This document shows positions 52,863-62,297 of a DNA stretch of 64,000 nucleotides, one piece after another. Under the pieces are notes generated by a model. The model was not told the origin of the DNA, searched no databases, and saw nothing but the letters and a program-made list of their open reading frames with translations. The stretch comes from an uncultured Propionimicrobium sp. GTDB taxonomy: Bacteria > Actinomycetota > Actinomycetes > Propionibacteriales > Propionibacteriaceae. The stretch covers positions 30,782-94,781 of the forward strand of contig CAMIGX010000008.1 in assembly GCA_946221385.1 (NCBI GenBank), in the 5' to 3' direction. A program made the translations under genes and the position numbers. Position 1 is the stretch's first letter; each line of letters starts with the position of its first letter.

Positions 52863-54899
52863 TCAAACAGCTAGCCCACTGAAATTTCGTACTAGACCAC
52901 GATCATTCAACTCCTTTCCCAGTTTGTAGTGGCTGGCGTCGTCGTGCGTAATCGCTTCGCGCACCGCATCCGCCGGCAGCACAGGCGGCTCTACTGACTG
53001 AGTGGAAATCGCTTGGGAGTCGACACTGGCGTCCACATTCTTTAGCTGCGCATCGACGTCGGGCCCTGACTGGCGACGCAGCAGCGCGGGTAGTTGGGTC
53101 AGATCAATACCGATATTGATTGGCCAACTCCATTCGCCGGTGATGTCCATCAAACGGATGCCGGGCCGTTCCAGCCAGGCGCAGATCCGTTCTGCTTCTG
53201 CAACTGAACCTGCAGGCATCGCATTTTCCGGTTGGAGCACGGTTTCAGCTAGTTGCATTGCCTCAGCTTGCGCGGCGCGCGGCGCACGGCCACGCTCAGC
53301 TAGTGCGGCGGCAGCGAGTTTGCCGTGTCGGATGACATTGATTTCCCAACCGCGCTCGGTGAACTCAGCTGCCACGATCTGCGGGCAGCGCGCCAAGGCC
53401 GTCAACCGATGACGGCGCAGCACCGCCGCGCTCAATGCCGCCAAACGCTGCCGTTGCACCGCAGCTTCTTCGAAGCGTTCTTGGGCTGCCAGTTCGCGCA
53501 TCCGTCGACCTAACTGAACAGCGGTCCAACGCAGATCTTCGCTCAGCGCGATGCGTAACTTGGCCACCACTAGCCCATATTCATCGGCCAGGGGAAGCTG
53601 CCTGGCTTGCGCCTCGTCCTCGCGTGAAATCTTCCCGTCGGAAGCGTCGATCGGACAAGCTGCTAGCTCTTGGTCGCCCCACGAGCTAGCAATGAACCGA
53701 TCTTGACCTAAGCACGGCGCCAAACAACGTCCCATGTCAGCCAGCACGCATGCCGTGGGCTGGGTGCGTGGCCCGATCCGTTGCGTGCACTGCCGGATCG
53801 GAAATATCTCTTGCAAAGCAAGTGTCGCCAGCTCCGCTTCAGCGCGGCTAGTGAATGGCCCCAGGAAATCGACATCTGCAGCGCCCAACTGTCGGGTCAT
53901 CGTCAAGCGCGGCCAGCGTTCATTGCTGAGCTTGACCCACAGCAGTCGATCTTGATTGCGGGAACGACGGTTGTAGCGCGGTTGATGGGCCTGGATCATT
54001 CGCAGTTCGCGGATCTCAGCTTCTAATCCGGTGGCGCAGACCACCGCGTCCACGCCGGTCGCAACGCGCACCATCTCTTCCATCCGCGGACGACTCTCTG
54101 AGGCAGTGAAATAGTTGCTCACCCGACGGCGAAGGTTCGTCGATTTGCCCACGTACAAGATCTCTCGATCGCCTGGTCGGCTGATATCGGAATAGAAGCT
54201 ATAGACCCCCGGCTGGTCTGGCAGATCTTTTGCCCATACGCGCTTGCTGCGTCGTTGCGGGGAAACTTGGCGACCGAATTCCAATAGATCTTCTACGCTG
54301 TCGACGCCCAGATTGCCCACTCGCTCCAGCAATCCGTGCAGCACCTCCACCGTCGCGCGGGCGTCACACATCGCGCGGTGATTTGGCTGAGTCGCGGCAT
54401 GAAAGTGGGCTGCCAGGGTCGCCAATTTATAGTTTGCGACCTCGTCTCGCAGCAGCGCGCAGCGCGCCAAAGCGACAGTGTCTAGCACCTGATTGCCTGG
54501 CCATGGATAGTCAAACTGCGCGCAGGCGCGTTTCAAAAATCCGATGTCGAATCGAGCATTGTGGGCGACCAAGATCGCGTCACCGGCAAATGACAGCCAC
54601 TGCGGCAAGACCTGAGCCAGGCTCGGGCTGGCCGCTACCAATTCGTCAGTGATGCCCGTCAAGACAGCAATCAGAGCGGGAATGTGCGTCTGTGGATTTA
54701 CCAAGCTTTGAAATTCGCCGAGCACTTGGCCACCGCGCACCTTGACCGCGCCGAATTCGGTGATCGTCGCCTCTGGCCCAGAACCGGTGGTCTCCAAGTC
54801 GACGACGCAAAAGGTCGCCTGGGATAGTGGTGTCCCCAGGTCGTCGATGCTCGGCTGCCAACAGCGATCCAGCGATGCATTTGCGCGGCTTACTTTCAT
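52863..54899 (-). CDS. DEDDh exonuclease fused to a UvrC-like GIY-YIG nuclease
   Basis: 678 residues. The N-terminal DnaQ-type exonuclease (about 25-195) has FCVVDLETTGSGPEAT, LVAHNARFDIGFL and NHRAMCDARATVEVL. A GIY-YIG domain (about 225-310) with PGVYSFYSDISRPGDREILYVGKSTNLRRRVSNYF follows, then a region like the middle of UvrC with a UvrB-binding-type stretch (LGRRMRELAAQERFEEAAVQR). Mycobacterial Rv2191 has the same plan. A repair role is inferred. TAGCTT lies 8 nt before the ATG. Confidence 0.9.
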   Translation of the reverse strand: MKVSRANASLDRCWQPSIDDLGTPLSQATFCVVDLETTGSGPEATITEFGAVKVRGGQVLGEFQSLVNPQTHIPALIAVLTGITDELVAASPSLAQVLPQWLSFAGDAILVAHNARFDIGFLKRACAQFDYPWPGNQVLDTVALARCALLRDEVANYKLATLAAHFHAATQPNHRAMCDARATVEVLHGLLERVGNLGVDSVEDLLEFGRQVSPQRRSKRVWAKDLPDQPGVYSFYSDISRPGDREILYVGKSTNLRRRVSNYFTASESRPRMEEMVRVATGVDAVVCATGLEAEIRELRMIQAHQPRYNRRSRNQDRLLWVKLSNERWPRLTMTRQLGAADVDFLGPFTSRAEAELATLALQEIFPIRQCTQRIGPRTQPTACVLADMGRCLAPCLGQDRFIASSWGDQELAACPIDASDGKISREDEAQARQLPLADEYGLVVAKLRIALSEDLRWTAVQLGRRMRELAAQERFEEAAVQRQRLAALSAAVLRRHRLTALARCPQIVAAEFTERGWEINVIRHGKLAAAALAERGRAPRAAQAEAMQLAETVLQPENAMPAGSVAEAERICAWLERPGIRLMDITGEWSWPINIGIDLTQLPALLRRQSGPDVDAQLKNVDASVDSQAISTQSVEPPVLPADAVREAITHDDASHYKLGKELNDRGLVRNFSGLAV

Positions 54900-54907
54900 G
54901 TCTCAAA

Positions 54908-54913
54908 AAGCTA
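54908..54913 (-). promoter_or_regulatory. Possible -10 element of the DEDDh/GIY-YIG gene
   Basis: TAGCTT on the minus strand is 8 nt before the ATG at 54899. Confidence 0.45.
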
Positions 54914-55071
54914 GAACGCAGCTCTGACAAAAATTTTTCTGCACCCGCTTGGTCGGCCGTCAACAGCGTCACGGGGTCTCAATTGAACAGGCGGAAGCAT
55001 CGTCCAGGGCTTGTTTTCTGAGAAAAAAATCATGGCCCCGAGCAGCGGCGGCAACGGCGAATCCAAAGAAG

Positions 55072-55100
55072 TTGAGAGAAACCTTAAAAGACTCTAAGCT
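55072..55100 (+). promoter_or_regulatory. Promoter of the M23 hydrolase gene: TTGAGA-N17-TAAGCT
   Basis: TTGAGA at 55072-55077, 17-bp spacer, TAAGCT at 55095-55100. The mRNA would have a leader of about 50 nt containing AGGAG, unlike the leaderless genes nearby. Confidence 0.6.
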
Positions 55101-55156
55101 CACTGCAGGTCAGTCGTTCCTAGCCCCCAAGGACAGTCCCCGAGGAGTATCCGCGA

Positions 55157-56290
55157 GTGTCAATGCTGAAGCGCTCAAAAACACGTCGCAATGCAGCGAC
55201 GCCCGCGCCTACCGGACGGCTGTGGGCCGCTTTGCTCACAGCAGCGCTCGCTGTAACGACGTTCGCCGGCGTCACTGCGCCAAATCAAGCACGAGCCGAC
55301 ATTGACGAGGTGTCGAAGGCTATCGACGCCCTGACCAAACTCGAAGACGAAGCATTCCAAATCAGCAAAGACATTGACGCTGCCCGCACTGAACAGTCTG
55401 TGGCTGAGCGTCGACTGCGCACCGCCGAAGCTGACCTTGAAGAACAGCAACAGATCGTCGATCAGATGCGCACCGTCGTGGCGCGCGTCGCGATCGCTCA
55501 GCAGCAACAACAGTCCGGATTGGATGTCGCCGGCTGGCTATTTTCCAGCCCTGATGACGACACTTTCTTGCGAGACATGGCCACTGCGCAATCAGTCGCC
55601 GCCATCACTGGCGAACAAATGACGCGCTTCAAAGCAGAAAATGCCCGGCTGAATGAGCTACGGAAGACCCAGGCTCAGGCGATCAGCGATCTGGACACCC
55701 AGATCAACAAGCAGACCGCACTCAAAGCCGACTATGACGTGCGCGTCGACCAGGCACGGCAGACCGTAAACAAGCTTTCGGCCGATCAAGTCAAGCAGAT
55801 CGAGCAGATCAAGGACGCCAAGATTCGCGAAGAGTCCACCCGTCAGCTGGCTTCAGCATTGGCGGAGTCGGCAGCTAGCCGCAGCGGCATGCCCGCGGGT
55901 CAGCTCGGGTCGGCTAAGGCGATCCGTCCCACTGACGGACCGATGACTTCGCCATTTGGCTATCGCACCAATCCGATCGGCGGCTACTCCGAACTGCATG
56001 ACGGCTTGGATATCGCCCCACCATGTGGCACGCCGATCCGCGCCTCTTGGACCGGCATCGTGCTGTCGTCGCGCTATGAGGGCGGCTGGGGCAATCGGGT
56101 GATCATTGATTCGGGTACGACGCGCGCCGCTTATGCCCACATGCAGACCATGTCAGTGCAGCCAGGACAGCTAGTCGAAGCTGGACAGGTCATCGGCTCG
56201 GTCGGCACGACTGGCTATTCCACTGGTTGCCACCTGCATTTCTCGACTTGGCTAGGTGAAACGCTGGTCGATCCGGCCACCTTGCTGTGA
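55157..56290 (+). CDS. Secreted M23 (LytM-type) peptidase with coiled coil
   Basis: 377 residues. Signal peptide about 1-48 ending QARA. A coiled coil (about 50-245) resembles the EnvC/RipA-like regulatory helices. The C-terminal LytM domain has ELHDGLDIAPPCGTPI (metal His/Asp) and GCHLHFSTW (catalytic/metal HxH), so it looks active as a peptidoglycan cross-link endopeptidase. In mycobacteria the NlpC/P60 protein Rv2190c sits at this place; here an M23 enzyme replaces it. GTG start after AGGAG. Confidence 0.88.
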   Translation: MSMLKRSKTRRNAATPAPTGRLWAALLTAALAVTTFAGVTAPNQARADIDEVSKAIDALTKLEDEAFQISKDIDAARTEQSVAERRLRTAEADLEEQQQIVDQMRTVVARVAIAQQQQQSGLDVAGWLFSSPDDDTFLRDMATAQSVAAITGEQMTRFKAENARLNELRKTQAQAISDLDTQINKQTALKADYDVRVDQARQTVNKLSADQVKQIEQIKDAKIREESTRQLASALAESAASRSGMPAGQLGSAKAIRPTDGPMTSPFGYRTNPIGGYSELHDGLDIAPPCGTPIRASWTGIVLSSRYEGGWGNRVIIDSGTTRAAYAHMQTMSVQPGQLVEAGQVIGSVGTTGYSTGCHLHFSTWLGETLVDPATLL

Positions 56291-56324
56291 CCTCCATAGG
56301 CTGTCGTCAGCTGTTTTGCGTCGC

Positions 56325-57464
56325 ATGCGGAAGATCGCCTTTGGCTCAACTGAATGCCACAAAGCGCAGCCATCGCCACCGCGCGCCACGATCGCAGCGT
56401 GTGCCACGGCACTGTTGCTGGCTATCTGCTCGCTGACGGCGTGCACCAACGACATTCGGCCCGCTGACGCAGCTGAGCGTGCTCAAGTCATCGAGCAGCT
56501 CAACCTGGCCTTGGCCGATCGTGACGAATCAGCCCTCCGGGACGCATTGCACTATCTGACCTCAGCAGAGCGCGAACGGCTCGTAGCGAATTTCGCCAAA
56601 TTGGCCGCCGTCGAATTCAGCCAACGCGACCAACGGACATCGGTGAGCTGGCGCACCCAACAAAGTCGCACCGCGCACCATGCAGTGCATGCATCGATTG
56701 ACTGCCGTGGTAACACCTGCGCTTTGATGCGGCTAGCTGGCGTGCACGGTCAACCCGCGCCAATCTGGCTGTTGGGCCAATTGCACTTGCAGGAGGACGA
56801 ACAGGTCAGCGTGCTGTGCGCTGGCGCGTGCGATTTGACTCAATTGTCCCAAACCGCCAAGGCGGCCATCGACGATGTCAAGGCCGGCTTGCCAGCCGAA
56901 CTTCGGCGATCTTGGGATGCCCGTCTGGTCGTCCAAGAGCCGGGCTCGGCTGGGATCTTCGCGGAAATGATTGGGACGACGAGCGCTGATCTCGTGGACG
57001 TGACTGCTCTCACCGTCAGCTTCGGTGATGTCGGGGACACGGAGCTGCCGGCGATGGTCAGCGTCATCACTAACGCGGATCGCTACGGTCAGTTGACCCA
57101 AGCGGCGCAGCGTTTCGTCATGAGCCATGAGGCGGTGCACGCTGCCAGCGATGGCCTTGGGCAGCCAGCCAGCGAGCGTCGATGGGTCGCTGAAGGCATC
57201 GCAGAGCAGGTCGCAATCAAAGCCCATCCGCAATTCGCCGAGCAGTCCGGCGAGATCTTGCAGGCGGCCTGTCCGCTCGGTGATCAGCCGCCGACGGATG
57301 CTGAATTGCTGCAAGCCGCGAGCTTCGCAGATCTGCAACTGGCATATGCGCGCGCCTGGGCATTGATTAGACAAATCCCTCAAGATCAATGGGCTGCGCT
57401 GTGGCGGGCCGAAGGAGTCTGGGCTAACCTGCAGCCGCAGCTAGACGTCCGCGAGATCTGTTGA
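56325..57464 (+). CDS. Putative lipoprotein metallopeptidase (HExxH)
   Basis: 379 residues. The N-terminus holds a hydrophobic stretch ending in the lipobox LTAC, so Cys40 is probably lipidated. The C-terminal part has SHEAVHAASD (H268-E-A-V-H272) and, 18 residues on, RWVAEGIAEQVA with E290 as a likely third zinc ligand: the layout of gluzincin peptidases with an MA-type fold. Residues 50-230 are an unrecognised domain with several cysteines. ATG 56325 gives a normal lipoprotein signal. It may follow the M23 gene, although TAGGCT at 56297 suggests its own promoter. Confidence 0.7.
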   Translation: MRKIAFGSTECHKAQPSPPRATIAACATALLLAICSLTACTNDIRPADAAERAQVIEQLNLALADRDESALRDALHYLTSAERERLVANFAKLAAVEFSQRDQRTSVSWRTQQSRTAHHAVHASIDCRGNTCALMRLAGVHGQPAPIWLLGQLHLQEDEQVSVLCAGACDLTQLSQTAKAAIDDVKAGLPAELRRSWDARLVVQEPGSAGIFAEMIGTTSADLVDVTALTVSFGDVGDTELPAMVSVITNADRYGQLTQAAQRFVMSHEAVHAASDGLGQPASERRWVAEGIAEQVAIKAHPQFAEQSGEILQAACPLGDQPPTDAELLQAASFADLQLAYARAWALIRQIPQDQWAALWRAEGVWANLQPQLDVREIC

Positions 57465-57496
57465 ATGCTGCATGGACGTCAGCCGACGAAGGACGG

Positions 57497-58180
57497 TCAA
57501 AGTATCGCGCCGTCAGAGTCGTCATCTCGACGCCACGGAATCAGGCTCAACGCGATAGCGATCGACGCACCGAAAAATAGTCCGGCGAGCACTCCGAAAT
57601 CGGAATTTAGGACGCCCGACATGGTCAAGATCGCGAACAAGATCGCCAATGCCATCGAGCCTAGGGCTAGCCAACCACGCTTGGACGGGCGGTAATCCGG
57701 CGTCGGCGGCCGCCAACGTTCGGACGGATCCAGCGGATCTAATTCGACCTCGTCCAGCGCATCGGACATCGAAAACCAATAATCTTGAGAGGTTGACGGC
57801 TGGCTAGGGAAGGCGTCAAAACGCAAATCGTCAAAGCGTCCCTCGCGCAGCTCGGCGTCAGCATTTTGAATCGATTCGTCGTCTAGGCCCAGGGCCTCGA
57901 AGTCGGCGGCCAGCGAACCACGCCCACCGTATTCTTCGTGCGTCCTGCGCCGTCGGCGGCGCTCGCCACCTTGGTCGTAGCCAGCGTTCGGATCGTCCAA
58001 GAAGCTGCGTGGCCTGTTTCGCGTAGTCGGCTCAGCAGGATTTGGCGCTTTAGGCGCGGACGGATGCCGTCGCTGTTCGGGTTGCGACTGGCTTGGTGCG
58101 CGTCTCTTGGTGCTCGGATCGCCGAACTCTGCAGTCATGAGCTCAAGGAAGCGGCGATCGATGTCGTCTTTTTCGGTCAT
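57497..58180 (-). CDS. Uncharacterised membrane protein with a long disordered N-terminus
   Basis: 227 residues. The first about 160 residues are polar and charged (Arg, Glu, Pro-rich with GGERRRRRRTHEEYGG), then two adjoining membrane helices at about 170-190 and 195-215, ending in DDDSDGAIL. No family recognised. GAGGAGGC before ATG 58180 decides the start. It is divergent from the acyltransferase operon and convergent with the lipoprotein gene. Confidence 0.7.
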   Translation of the reverse strand: MTEKDDIDRRFLELMTAEFGDPSTKRRAPSQSQPEQRRHPSAPKAPNPAEPTTRNRPRSFLDDPNAGYDQGGERRRRRRTHEEYGGRGSLAADFEALGLDDESIQNADAELREGRFDDLRFDAFPSQPSTSQDYWFSMSDALDEVELDPLDPSERWRPPTPDYRPSKRGWLALGSMALAILFAILTMSGVLNSDFGVLAGLFFGASIAIALSLIPWRRDDDSDGAIL

Positions 58181-58450
58181 CGCTTGCCTCCTCAGCCTTG
58201 TATTGCGCGGGATTGCGGTCGACGGTTCGTGATCGCGGCGCAGATCCGTCGGCGTCGACGAATCCACATTAAGAGCAAATCCGCGGTCTCGTTTCCGAAA
58301 AGCGAATCTAAACACCCAATGACAACGCCGCTACCAGCTGCGCTGAGCCCATAGACTGGCCAAGATTTGAGCGACCGATGAGCCGCGCGCAACTATCCAG
58401 GACTGCTGGCCGCAGCCCACCAAGCGCGGCGCAGCTGATTGGAATTGGGC

Positions 58451-59449
58451 ATGACCGACAAGTCCGAGCGCGAGATCGAGCAGCAAGATCTCCAAGCCAC
58501 GAGCCAGCCGACCGGCGCCGGCGACGACCGCGGGAGGCGCAAAGCCCGCAAGGCCCTACGCGGCGGGGGCAGGGGCAGACCAGCAGGCAGCGGCAGGTCA
58601 AAGGGCGCTCAAAAAACGTTGGATCCGCGCGGTACGCCAGCCTTCCGATTCTTCAAGAACGGCATTTTCTACCCCCTGCTGACTTGGCTTTGGCATCCAG
58701 ACATCGTCGGCTTGAACAATGTGCCCGACGGCGGCGCGATTTTAGCGGCCAATCACCTCGACGCTGGCGACGCGCTGGCGCTACCCGGCACGCTGCCGAT
58801 GGCCATAGTCATGCCAGCCAAGAAGGAGCTCTTTGAGGGCAAGTCAATCGGTGGCCGCATCGTCGCTTGGTTCTTGCGAGCCACAGGTCAAGCGCCTATC
58901 GACCGGGCCGGCGGCGAGGCAGGCAAGTCGAATCTCGGTAGCCTGCAAGATTTCCTAGCTGTCGGCGGCTACGTCGGAATTTTCCCGGAAGGCACGCGCA
59001 GCCCTGACGGTCGGCTGTACCGCGGCCACACCGGGGTAGCTCGGCTGACGCTCGCTACGGGCAAGCCCGTCGTGCCGATCGCCTTCATCAACAGCAAACT
59101 GCAGCGCAATCGGCTGGGTCTGAAGATTGCGATGCGTGAGCTGCGCATCATCATCGGGGAGCCGATGGATTTCTCCGATCGTGCCGATGGCGTCAATGAC
59201 GTCAACGTGCTGCGGCAGGTCACCAATGAAGTGATGGCTGCGATCCAACAACTGACTGGACAGGACTACGTCGACGTTTACGCCTCGAAGGTCAAGAAGG
59301 GCGAGTTGAGCAGGGCTCAGGCAGACATGTTCGTTCGCGAAAGTCCACTGGCGGCAGCCGCGGCCGGCGACGTGCCAGCCGCACACAGTGATGCTGCCGC
59401 AGCGCAAGACCAACAGCCAGCACAGCCCAACGATGAGGCGGCGTCATGA
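58451..59449 (+). CDS. 1-Acyl-sn-glycerol-3-phosphate acyltransferase (PlsC family)
   Basis: 332 residues. A charged N-terminus (1-60) precedes the acyltransferase domain with ANHLDAGDAL (HX4D) and FPEGTRSPDGRLYRGHTG (substrate-binding block). The C-terminal 70 residues are Ala/Gln-rich. It would acylate lysophosphatidate or a related acceptor at the membrane. Position matches mycobacterial Rv2182c. The start was set at ATG 58451; TTG 58439 is unlikely. First gene of a four- or five-gene operon. Confidence 0.87.
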   Translation: MTDKSEREIEQQDLQATSQPTGAGDDRGRRKARKALRGGGRGRPAGSGRSKGAQKTLDPRGTPAFRFFKNGIFYPLLTWLWHPDIVGLNNVPDGGAILAANHLDAGDALALPGTLPMAIVMPAKKELFEGKSIGGRIVAWFLRATGQAPIDRAGGEAGKSNLGSLQDFLAVGGYVGIFPEGTRSPDGRLYRGHTGVARLTLATGKPVVPIAFINSKLQRNRLGLKIAMRELRIIIGEPMDFSDRADGVNDVNVLRQVTNEVMAAIQQLTGQDYVDVYASKVKKGELSRAQADMFVRESPLAAAAAGDVPAAHSDAAAAQDQQPAQPNDEAAS

Positions 59450-60300
59450 CAAATATGAATCCGGACAGCTTGCGCGATCGGTTTGCGAAATTAGCCCAAG
59501 ACGGCGCGCACGCTAGCCGTGAGGTGACGCACTGGCTTGGCCAGCAAGTCCGCAGTGGTTGGCGGCGTGCTAGGTCACCGTGGAAGGTCGACGTCGAGGG
59601 TGCGCAGCATCTCCCCGCAGGCGCAGCGATCCTCGCGGTGAATCATCTCAGCAGCAGTGACGCGATGCGCCTGGCGGGCAGCCTGACTCGCAAGGTGCAC
59701 ATTTATCAAGATCAACAACGCCGCGGCGTGCGGCGCACCGTGTCGCAAAGCGAGGCTGAATCTGAGGCGCTGACTGCTCTCACTGTTGGGCAATTGGTCG
59801 GCTATTTCCCAGAAGCTGAACCCAGCCCAGACGGTGACTTGCACCGAGGCAGCCCAGAATTGGCGCGTTTGGCCCTGCGCGCCCGGGTGCCGATCGTGCC
59901 GGCTGGATTCGTCACGATCAATGACGAGCTGGGCGCGAACTTGGTCTTGCGCATCGGAAGGCCGGTCGACATCTCTCGGCAAGCCGGATTGCCGCCGCTT
60001 ACGCCTAGCCTGGACATGATCGTCATGCAGGGCATCACAGACGAAGTGATGACTCAGATCGCCGAGCTCACCGGCCAGCGCTATGTCGATTTCGAGGACG
60101 CAGACGACGACTACCGCCAGCTGGGCTCGGGGGATCTGCAAGACGAAGCCGAAAGCCATTTCGCGCAATTACGTGACGAAATCGCTGACCTCGAACAACA
60201 GGCATTTGCCGAGGAGCAAGCTGAGCAAGACCAGCTGCTAGCAGCCGTCGAAGCGGCCCGACGACAAGCCGAGCGGGCAGCCCGTCGGGAGCAGCGATGA
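59446..60300 (+). CDS. Second PlsC-like acyltransferase with altered motif
   Basis: 284 residues, overlapping the previous gene by 4 nt (ATGA). VNHLSSSDAMRLAG keeps the HX4D dyad, but the second block reads FPEAEPSPDGDLHRGSPELARLA where active relatives have FPEGTRS. The Gly, Thr and Arg that contact the phosphate are lost. It could be a regulatory or scaffolding partner of the first enzyme, or use another acceptor. The C-terminal 60 residues form a charged helix (EQQAFAEEQAEQDQLL). Confidence 0.8.
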   Translation: MTNMNPDSLRDRFAKLAQDGAHASREVTHWLGQQVRSGWRRARSPWKVDVEGAQHLPAGAAILAVNHLSSSDAMRLAGSLTRKVHIYQDQQRRGVRRTVSQSEAESEALTALTVGQLVGYFPEAEPSPDGDLHRGSPELARLALRARVPIVPAGFVTINDELGANLVLRIGRPVDISRQAGLPPLTPSLDMIVMQGITDEVMTQIAELTGQRYVDFEDADDDYRQLGSGDLQDEAESHFAQLRDEIADLEQQAFAEEQAEQDQLLAAVEAARRQAERAARREQR

Positions 60301-61535
60301 GCCAGCCGCAAGCAGCGAATGCGTCACCAAATGATTCACTAGCCAGCGCACGTAGCCGCGCCGGCGAACGACCGGTGACCGAGACCGTCTATCGGCTATT
60401 GGCTTGGGCGCGTGCGATCCTCGGCTTACACGCTTTGATCGTCAACACCTTGCGCCTGCATCAAGCCGCGCACCCGGTCGCGTTATTGATCGAAATGGTG
60501 GCGATCATCGCCGGCACCTTGCTGGTCGTCAGGATCTGGTTGCGCCCAAGTCTGCGCGACAAACGCTGGATCATCGCTGACGTCATCGTCACCTTGATCA
60601 TCGTGCTGACTAGCCGCGTCGTGCTCGGTGAGGCTGTCTTAGCAGCCAGCTATTTGGGCATCGCGGCCTATTGGGCGGTCGGGCCAGCGTTGATCGTCTC
60701 GGTCTGGAAAGGACCGATCTATGGCGCCGTGGTGGGGACACTGTTTGGGGTGGCGCAATTCTTGCAGGCACCTTCGCTGGACCCGCGGGCGTGGAGTGAC
60801 GTGTTGATCATGGCGGCGCTGCCATATTTTGTTGGGGCTTTCGTCGTCCAACTGGCAGATAGCGTCAAGGATCGCGATCGCATCTTAGCTACGGCTGCGG
60901 CGCTGGCCGAACGTGAGCGGCTCAACCGGATCGTGCATGACGGCGTGCTGCAGCTGTTGGCGATGGTGGCTCGCGAAGGCAGTGAGCTCGGCCCGCGCGG
61001 CCAAATGCTGGCGGTCCTAGCCCGTAAACAAGAAGACCAGCTGCGGGCGACCTTGCAAGATAAGACAGTCGACGTCACAGCTGGTGGCACTTTGGACGTT
61101 GACCGTACCGATCTGACGACGATGCTGGAGCGTCATCAAAATAATCGCATCACGGTCTCGACGATGGCCGACGAGATCTACATGGAGGCTGGGCGGGCTA
61201 AAGAACTTGATCGGGTCATCACCGAGGTGTTGTCCAATGTCGTCAAGCATGCCGGTCCAAACGCGCGAGCTTGGATCTTGCTGGAACAGGAGAACCCGGA
61301 CGAGGTCTTGATTTCGGTGCGTGACGACGGCGTCGGCATGTCGCGCGAGCTGCTGCAAGCAGCAGCCGACGCGGGCCGGATGGGCGTCAAAGAATCGATC
61401 GTCGGCAGGATGTTGGACCTGGGCGGCACCTCGACGGTGCATTCTGCGTTGGGCGAAGGCACTGAATGGGAATTCCGGTTGCCGATCCAGGCGCCATCCT
61501 CGGTGCGTGCCCGCAGCGATCACTTCGAGGTCTAG
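60297..61535 (+). CDS. MacS-type sensor histidine kinase
   Basis: 412 residues. Four to five membrane helices at about 38-185, a linker, then HisKA_3 with ERERLNRIVHDGVLQLLAM (phosphorylated H214) and an ATPase domain with EVLSNVVKHAGP (N box) and ISVRDDGVGMSRELL (G1 box). It matches the actinobacterial MacS family, paired with a NarL-type regulator. No extracellular sensor domain is present, so the signal is probably sensed in the membrane. Overlaps the acyltransferase gene by 4 nt. Confidence 0.87.
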   Translation: MSQPQAANASPNDSLASARSRAGERPVTETVYRLLAWARAILGLHALIVNTLRLHQAAHPVALLIEMVAIIAGTLLVVRIWLRPSLRDKRWIIADVIVTLIIVLTSRVVLGEAVLAASYLGIAAYWAVGPALIVSVWKGPIYGAVVGTLFGVAQFLQAPSLDPRAWSDVLIMAALPYFVGAFVVQLADSVKDRDRILATAAALAERERLNRIVHDGVLQLLAMVAREGSELGPRGQMLAVLARKQEDQLRATLQDKTVDVTAGGTLDVDRTDLTTMLERHQNNRITVSTMADEIYMEAGRAKELDRVITEVLSNVVKHAGPNARAWILLEQENPDEVLISVRDDGVGMSRELLQAAADAGRMGVKESIVGRMLDLGGTSTVHSALGEGTEWEFRLPIQAPSSVRARSDHFEV

Positions 61536-61625
61536 TCTGCCAATGGCCGCGAACTGGGACGCATGAGCCCATCAGCAGCGACAATTAGAAGAACCTGTTA
61601 GCCGCACTCGAGGGGATAAGAGACC

Positions 61626-62297
61626 GTGAGCGACCAAGCAGATCAAACCGAGACGCCGACCCGCGTCATGCTCGTCGACGACCATCCGATGTGGATCGAC
61701 GCCCTGGCCGAAGATCTCGAATCCAACGGTTTTGAGGTCGTCGCGACCGCCTCGGATGGCTCTTCGACCTTGACCCGCGCCAGGGCAACCCGGCCGGATC
61801 TGATAGTGATGGATCTGAACATTCCAGATCCCGATGGTGCCTCTTGCACCCAGATCTTGTTGGACGAATTCCCCGAGCTGAAAATCTTGGTCATGTCTGC
61901 TTCAGGAGAACGCGTTGACGTGCTGCGCGCGGTCAAAGCTGGAGCTATGGGATATGTGTTGAAGTCCGCGACCAAGGCGGAATTGTTGGACGCGATCACC
62001 AAGACCGCTGAGGGTGAGGCAGTGTTCACTGCGACGCTCGCCGGGCTGGTCTTGGGCGAATATCGGCGGATGGCTAACAACGCAAAGCCCGAGGAAGAAA
62101 CCCCGACTTTGACTCCGCGCGAGGCAGAAGTGTTGCGCCTAGTAGCCAAGGGTCTGAGCTATCGAGATATCGCTAGCCAACTGTTCGTTTCGCATCGAAC
62201 GGTACAAAATCACGTCCAAAATGTGCTGCGTAAATTGCAGCTGCACAATCGTGTCGAATTGACTCGTTATGCCATCGAGCAAGGGCTAGACAGCTGA
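61626..62297 (+). CDS. NarL/LuxR-type response regulator (MacR-like)
   Basis: 223 residues. Receiver with VMLVDDHPM, phosphoacceptor D63 in LIVMDLNIPDPDG, and a conserved Lys in GYVLKSATKAEL. The C-terminal LuxR helix-turn-helix starts LTPREAEVLRLVAKGLSYRDIASQLFVSHRTVQNHVQNVL. Encoded 90 nt after the kinase, so partners. Linkage to the acyltransferases suggests control of membrane lipids or envelope, an inference. GTG start; GAGGGG lies upstream at a long spacing. Confidence 0.92.
   Translation: MSDQADQTETPTRVMLVDDHPMWIDALAEDLESNGFEVVATASDGSSTLTRARATRPDLIVMDLNIPDPDGASCTQILLDEFPELKILVMSASGERVDVLRAVKAGAMGYVLKSATKAELLDAITKTAEGEAVFTATLAGLVLGEYRRMANNAKPEEETPTLTPREAEVLRLVAKGLSYRDIASQLFVSHRTVQNHVQNVLRKLQLHNRVELTRYAIEQGLDS

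Noticed and set aside
54940..55156. A c-di-AMP (ydaO) riboswitch before the M23 hydrolase gene
   Set aside because: Fragments such as GGCGAATCC and AGCTCACTGCAGG recall the motif, and the gene type fits, but the spacing between conserved blocks is too short and the GGGGGA-type elements are missing. TTGAGA-N17-TAAGCT inside the region explains it better as a promoter.
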